Source: Symbiodinium natans
Taxonomy: Eukaryota; Sar; Dinophyceae; Suessiales; Symbiodiniaceae
DNA: 64,000 bases
Assembly: GCA_905221605.1 (NCBI GenBank)
Contig: CAJNDS010000275.1
Span: forward strand, 62,001 to 126,000
Reading direction: 5' to 3'
The translations under genes were made by a program, and so were the position numbers. The notes beneath the pieces were generated by a model. That model did no database searches. It worked only from the letters and a program-made list of their open reading frames with translations, and was not told the DNA's origin. Positions 60,401-64,000 of the stretch are shown in pieces. The first letter of the stretch is position 1, and the number at the start of each line of letters is the position of its first letter.

Positions 60401-63400
60401 GTACACTCGTCCTAAGCTCTTTAGTACAGGGTCGACATGATGACTCTTTCCTGCTGCTTGAATGTCATCAACATGAACCACAAGAATGCTTTTCCTTGAG
60501 TCTCGAAACAGAGTTGGACAAGCTACACTTCTCTCAAAGCCTTGTTCCTTAAGCGAATCACTAAAATGATCCGACCAAAGCAAAGCTGCGTCTCTCTGTC
60601 CTGGCAACACTCGGAGCAAGAGTAGTCCTTCCTGAAGACAAGAGGGATCAGTGTCCTGAAACAGCTCCACATATTCCTTCGGGAATTCACACGCCGTTCT
60701 AGTCCTTTGGGGTACTTGCAAAAACGCATCTTTGACGTCAATGCTGTAGACTGAAAACTCTTCCTGAAGAGCAATCACGGGGACTAACCTTGTGAGGCTT
60801 GCTGACGTGGCTGGTGAGAACACATCGCTTCTGTGTTCAGTTCCTTTAAATTCACGAGCCACTAGCCTAGCCCGTCTTTTCCAAGACCCTGACCTGAACC
60901 GCCAATCGAACACGAATTTGGTTGTGAGCCATTTTATGGGTTCCTGTTCGATCTCTTCTCTCTCATTCTCTCCATCGTCTCTCTTGTGCCAACCAAGTTC
61001 CTCCAGCGGTTTCCTAGCCAGTGCCTGCATTCCTGAAAGTCTCTCCATCTCGGTGATCATGGCCTCTCTGTCCTTGGCCTTGAGCTCTTCATCTGAAAGC
61101 TCTGGTGGTCCTGCGTCCTCATCGTTGAAAACTCTCTCTCTCTCCTCTTCGTCTTCTTCTTCTTCATCTCCTATATCTGAGTATGTGTCCTCCCAACAGA
61201 TGTCGTCAAGTCCTGGCTCAGGGAGAGGTTCGTCGTTGTGCTCAAACACGCGTCCTGCGTTAAACGGTGGAAATTTCCTCTTCGGCGACTCGTCAGTCCT
61301 TGGGATTTTGGACGAAGTTCCTACGTCTTCATACTCATGCTTTCTGACTGCTGACGGTGCTCTTGGCAACAAAAGTTCACTACCTTGACTCTCTTGCATG
61401 ACCTCTTGGTCAGTGCTCATGCTGTCACTACCACGACCACGGCTTATCTGCGACGTTGGTGTGACATCACTACCTGCTTCATCGGATCCTGGTCCTCTGT
61501 TTTGCAGATGACTCAGTTGACTTGTAGGCGTTGCATCACTGCCTGCCTCATCAGGTCCTGGGTCTATCCACTCAGGTGCTGCAGGTTCTGCTTGCAGTTG
61601 TTCTTGTTCCTTTGCCTTCTTTGCCATTGCATGAAGGTTCGTGTTTCTTGGGGTGACTGTTCCTAACGGTTTTGGTGTACTCGCCCCGCCTGCGATGACA
61701 GGTGTCTGTATTCCAGGAGTAATGGCTCCAATGCCATGTTGATCTCCTAGAGGCTCCACCACTGTCACAGGCGCTGGTGTTCCTGAGGGGCCTGGTAGGT
61801 TCTTCCTAGGAACTACGCGAGTTGTGAGCGTCGTGTGCTTCACTTCCCAAGTGTGGATTCCTACACTAGTTAGTGCTTCCAGGTCAAAATGATGGGGGCA
61901 TCTCTTCACAGATCTACTGGTCTTGATGCCATCCATGTGCCACGTAATGAAGAGGTTGTTGTCAGTCTTTCCTAAGAAAACTCCTCTCAGCCATTGAGGG
62001 TCACCTTTCTTGATATTGACGCCAGTCCTGTTCGCCAAGACCATCAAACTCTCACCAAACTGGCAAAGTGTTCCTTCATAAGGTCTTCCTGCAACAAACT
62101 CATAAGGTGTCATACCAGTAGCACTGTGTCTGTGGTACCTATTCAGAATCCAAGCTGCATGCCTGAATGCCCAACTGAACAAGGGGTGAGTATGTGCTAT
62201 CAACACCTTTGCCTGTTCCTGCAAACCTTGAATCAACGTGAGGGCTTGCCTACGCACAGTTTGAATTGCACGCTCTGCCATGCCATTGGTTTCCTTCTGG
62301 CCTGAAACTGCATCTTGAAGGGTTGTTCCTAGTCCTAGAGCTGACCTTTGTTTCAGGATGATCTGCTTGAGCTTCTTCATGGTTCCTTCATTGTCTGCCT
62401 TCAAATTGATAGTCTGGTACTGAAGCTGAGTGCTCATGTACGTAACGCCTTCGCCAATGTGCTCGATCAAACCTTTTCCTTTGGTTGCAGTTGGAATGCA
62501 AGCAATGCTCCTACTCCAAGAGTCAATGCAAACCAAGCTGACTGCCGTCGGGGCTTCATCATGACTTGTTCCTGTAAAACAGAAATCCATACACAATGTG
62601 GGTCTAGACGATCGTTCCTTCTCAGGGCTTTGAGTTGGATGTGGCGACTCTTTTCCTTTGCACGCAACGCATACTGGACACCAAGTGGCATACGGTAAAT
62701 GTGTCAAATTGTGTACCTCAACTTCTTCAGGTTTGGGCATGACTTGGTCCTTGAGCGGTTGTGGAATGGCATATTCCTGGTACTTCTTCTGAGCAGTGTT
62801 GAGTCCTAACCGTCTCTCATCTTCCATGATCTTCCTACTGAGCCTTCTAAGGAGGTCCTGTTTTGAGCCATTCTTAGACACTCCAAGTTCTGTACACAAT
62901 TCCTTGAGGATCTTCAGGCTGTTCTGCTGGTTGTACTCATGACCATCATAAATGAACGTAAGTTCTCCATGAAGTTCATACCTGTGTGCAGGGGCCTGTG
63001 GTTCCTGTTCGTCAATCTCCATGCTTTCATTCTCCGGGACTGTTTTGAGCCTTTGTTCCTGTTGTTGGGCCTTTGAACCATCTACTGGGTAGACCAACCT
63101 GAACTTAGACAGTCCTGTCCATGATCTCACTCCGAAAGGCGATGAGAACTCGTCATACTCATCTGCAATCCATGGCATCTTGTCCTCAAAGAACTCATGG
63201 TTCACTGGGTCCTCTCCGTAGGTGGATCTCTCGTTCTGGAGGTTCTCACGCTCTACGGGAATGTCCTTCAAGTCGAGCGGATGAAAACGTGTCTTCCTGG
63301 GCGTGTGGTGGTACCTGATCAGTTCAGTTCCATCCTTGCTAAGAGACCACTTGTCATCAGTGTACTCTTCAAATGTACGTCTGTCTTCCGCTTTCTTGGG

Positions 63401-64000
63401 TGTTCCTATGAGGTAAGGAGGAAATGCCTTGGACGAGATCAAGGTCAATACCTCAAAGTTCTGGCTCTCATCATAGATGTGGCCAAAAGGTTCTTCTAGC
63501 TCTTCATACCTTTCGTTGTAGCGCAAGAGCTGCCAGCCTTCGGTGTCTCTAACCAAAACAGCTCTGAAAGGATGTTTTCCTTGAGGATACATCATAGCTG
63601 GGTCAACATGCTCTGAGCTCTTTGGGCTGTAGTGGACTACATAGGGCTCGGTCACACTTGTCCATCCAATTCGACCTTCAGCTACGAGGTTCCTAAGCGT
63701 TTCACAGAGATAGATTGGCGTAGGGACTCCTGTTGTTTGGGATGTTGAGACTGTCCTGACAAAAGCTTTAGCGGTGAGGGAATTGTTGTTGTACGCTACT
63801 GCTATGGAAGTGTTTCCTTCAGCCAAGAAAGTTCCTGTCTCACTACCGTTCCGAAATTCCCAACCTTTCTTCAACAATTTTCCTACAGCTAAGAGAGGGT
63901 GAACAACTGATGAAATCAAGAAGACTTCCTCAACCTTCACACAGTTTCCACCAACATCCTCAAACTCAACCTCAATAACCCGCTGGTCCTGTACTTTTAT
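57419..64000 (-). CDS. Copia-type (Ty1/copia) LTR retrotransposon polyprotein, 5' end beyond window
   Basis: The frame is open from the window edge to a stop at 57,419, with no frame break. Codons at 63,941-64,000 are also open, so the GTG at 63,940 is not the real start and the gag end lies outside. Counting from 63,940: the tail of the aspartic protease region (about 1-30, HPLLAVGKLLKKGW); a zinc-binding pre-integrase motif (His410, His414, Cys421, Cys424); integrase with Asp452, Asp516 and Glu556; an acidic linker (about 780-1000); reverse transcriptase about 1001-1250 with Asp1068 and VHVDDI (Asp1158-Asp1159); and RNase H about 1350-1500 with Asp1359, Glu1400, Asp1435 and Asp1483 in DIGTKPL. 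This integrase-before-RT order is diagnostic for Copia elements. After RNase H come roughly 650 extra residues: a hydrophobic stretch (1537-1550), a Cys-rich patch (1555-1614), and Lys/Glu/Ala-rich coiled-coil repeats to about 2090. The intact frame suggests a young, possibly active copy. Confidence 0.93.
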   Translation of the reverse strand: MKVQDQRVIEVEFEDVGGNCVKVEEVFLISSVVHPLLAVGKLLKKGWEFRNGSETGTFLAEGNTSIAVAYNNNSLTAKAFVRTVSTSQTTGVPTPIYLCETLRNLVAEGRIGWTSVTEPYVVHYSPKSSEHVDPAMMYPQGKHPFRAVLVRDTEGWQLLRYNERYEELEEPFGHIYDESQNFEVLTLISSKAFPPYLIGTPKKAEDRRTFEEYTDDKWSLSKDGTELIRYHHTPRKTRFHPLDLKDIPVERENLQNERSTYGEDPVNHEFFEDKMPWIADEYDEFSSPFGVRSWTGLSKFRLVYPVDGSKAQQQEQRLKTVPENESMEIDEQEPQAPAHRYELHGELTFIYDGHEYNQQNSLKILKELCTELGVSKNGSKQDLLRRLSRKIMEDERRLGLNTAQKKYQEYAIPQPLKDQVMPKPEEVEVHNLTHLPYATWCPVCVACKGKESPHPTQSPEKERSSRPTLCMDFCFTGTSHDEAPTAVSLVCIDSWSRSIACIPTATKGKGLIEHIGEGVTYMSTQLQYQTINLKADNEGTMKKLKQIILKQRSALGLGTTLQDAVSGQKETNGMAERAIQTVRRQALTLIQGLQEQAKVLIAHTHPLFSWAFRHAAWILNRYHRHSATGMTPYEFVAGRPYEGTLCQFGESLMVLANRTGVNIKKGDPQWLRGVFLGKTDNNLFITWHMDGIKTSRSVKRCPHHFDLEALTSVGIHTWEVKHTTLTTRVVPRKNLPGPSGTPAPVTVVEPLGDQHGIGAITPGIQTPVIAGGASTPKPLGTVTPRNTNLHAMAKKAKEQEQLQAEPAAPEWIDPGPDEAGSDATPTSQLSHLQNRGPGSDEAGSDVTPTSQISRGRGSDSMSTDQEVMQESQGSELLLPRAPSAVRKHEYEDVGTSSKIPRTDESPKRKFPPFNAGRVFEHNDEPLPEPGLDDICWEDTYSDIGDEEEEDEEERERVFNDEDAGPPELSDEELKAKDREAMITEMERLSGMQALARKPLEELGWHKRDDGENEREEIEQEPIKWLTTKFVFDWRFRSGSWKRRARLVAREFKGTEHRSDVFSPATSASLTRLVPVIALQEEFSVYSIDVKDAFLQVPQRTRTACEFPKEYVELFQDTDPSCLQEGLLLLRVLPGQRDAALLWSDHFSDSLKEQGFERSVACPTLFRDSRKSILVVHVDDIQAAGKSHHVDPVLKSLGRVYELKIEGPFLTAQELAIGESLQTVRFLKRKYSYHNHELHIHSDPKYLGKLREELKLTGKASKPTPCTQESQAVDNTNPLDQEQAASFRKCVGILLYVCQDRPDLQFAVRGLASKMSLPTFAAKKQLIHVVQYMTKTDGYHCTYRKTPRGMSNLNESIRNGTYDFSQVKPKEHHLLEVYSDSDWAGQKDSRRSTSSGTVFLDSQLIYAFSRTQRSISLSSGEAEYYAAASSASDSLLLKEAIEFLTCRKCVVHLHLDSSAARGIITRQGVGRVKHLQIRTLFLQDLHKQGILSVHPVGTRDNTADIGTKPLSGKRIKLLMHWLGFKDEQNQPVGIEELQEHRQQEQAKATVKRIKSKGNFAFAALLFSLLSGSLEGCSKVEVASGTCLLQSCSTCVGTVQEHVGMCSDTSACALGLQEQLGVGNICSSMPRVKDLCFRNLEKEETVAVEKEVAAMEPSASEKERWFRELTSQLNQLKEAQGTTNVLLREQRREQASLKEQIEDQHLRDVELLRHLKERIEALETKIAEYEKEEEEIKGMIWWKLQEEERGAEMERELRRTGHGRGEEGSKEEEEGSSSITPRSSSASTTSTQEEKRKEKERKEKIRKVNEELRKREEEEKEKEKGFAYPYDDTEYKIYVENGKVYKQHRITGEKVEVGVDYVYKYQKGKEGKGKGPGKGSTKNTATGASSSSDKQASAAVAEAAGVTPQEEGATQEAEKQVEKDEKKWQKERERRERIRKRKAEEKARKEKEEAEEERKRQEATAEEERKKQEAAAEEGRKKQEAAAAEERKKQEAAAEEERKKQEAAAEEERKKRQAAAAAEEKDRKRREAAAAAEAERKRREAAAAEAERKKQEAATREGKEDENESLRIEMAQLRELVRGMKEQQASDKRKIISLQEELKKATDSEGSTGEGKKKDKPIGPQDRSQFRVGGSEGAQELYAIFPYEGSDFQWKWVQATKAWLYYDVNQNLWIKDSEDEDGGRICKEQEKQVKG

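Noticed and set aside
57419-63940. Polyprotein start at 63,940
   Set aside because: The codon there is GTG and the frame stays open upstream to the window edge, so it is an internal codon of a truncated feature.
1-64000. tRNA or rRNA genes and bacterial operons
   Set aside because: No cloverleaf-like box A/B pairs, rRNA cores or closely spaced same-strand ORFs with ribosome binding sites were seen by eye; a covariance-model scan was not possible.

Overview
The window reads as nuclear DNA of a dinoflagellate. The evidence is: (TTTAGGG)n telomere-type repeats scattered as short interstitial arrays in both orientations; genes cut into very small exons whose introns mostly start with GC or GA as well as GT and end AG, usually followed by G; a single-exon transporter gene inside an intron; and a large Copia-type polyprotein. 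No rRNA, tRNA, CRISPR array or bacterial operon structure was seen. I could not run a database search, so the organism assignment is inference.

The main content is a pair of tandem, same-strand (minus) paralogous genes that no long ORF reveals. Gene B runs from a signal-peptide-like start at 49,481 to a stop at 28,992. Gene A runs from its first recognised exon at 25,847 to a stop at 2,863. I matched 31 exon positions between them, in the same order, with the same reading phase at nearly every junction, and mostly 27 to 125 nt long. Introns do not align at all between the copies, whereas exons do. The product has many N-glycosylation sequons, a Thr-rich stretch near the C terminus and a short hydrophobic C-terminal tail. 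It is probably a secreted or membrane/GPI-anchored surface glycoprotein of about 650-700 residues. I do not recognise the family.

Layout: 1-2,862, region downstream of gene A; 2,863-25,847, gene A; 25,848-28,991, spacer that may hold gene A's missing first exon(s); 28,992-49,481, gene B. Inside one gene B intron (40,313-41,818) sits an intronless major-facilitator gene resembling phosphate:proton symporters. The matching gene A intron lacks it. Introns of both genes carry telomere-like arrays, two MITE/introner-like short element families, and several mini- and microsatellites. In at least two cases a telomere-like array sits inside a MITE-like element.

Telomere-like arrays stop abruptly at about 49,967; I saw none in the last 14 kb. 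That part holds a diverged roughly 140-bp tandem repeat (52.6-53.5 kb), an 11-bp GTGACCGCGTT array with inverted variants around it (54.7-55.7 kb), a broken integrase fragment (55.4-55.7 kb), and from 57,155 to the window end the 3' part of a Copia-type LTR retrotransposon. Its long open polyprotein runs off the right edge and carries an unusual C-terminal extension of about 650 residues after RNase H.
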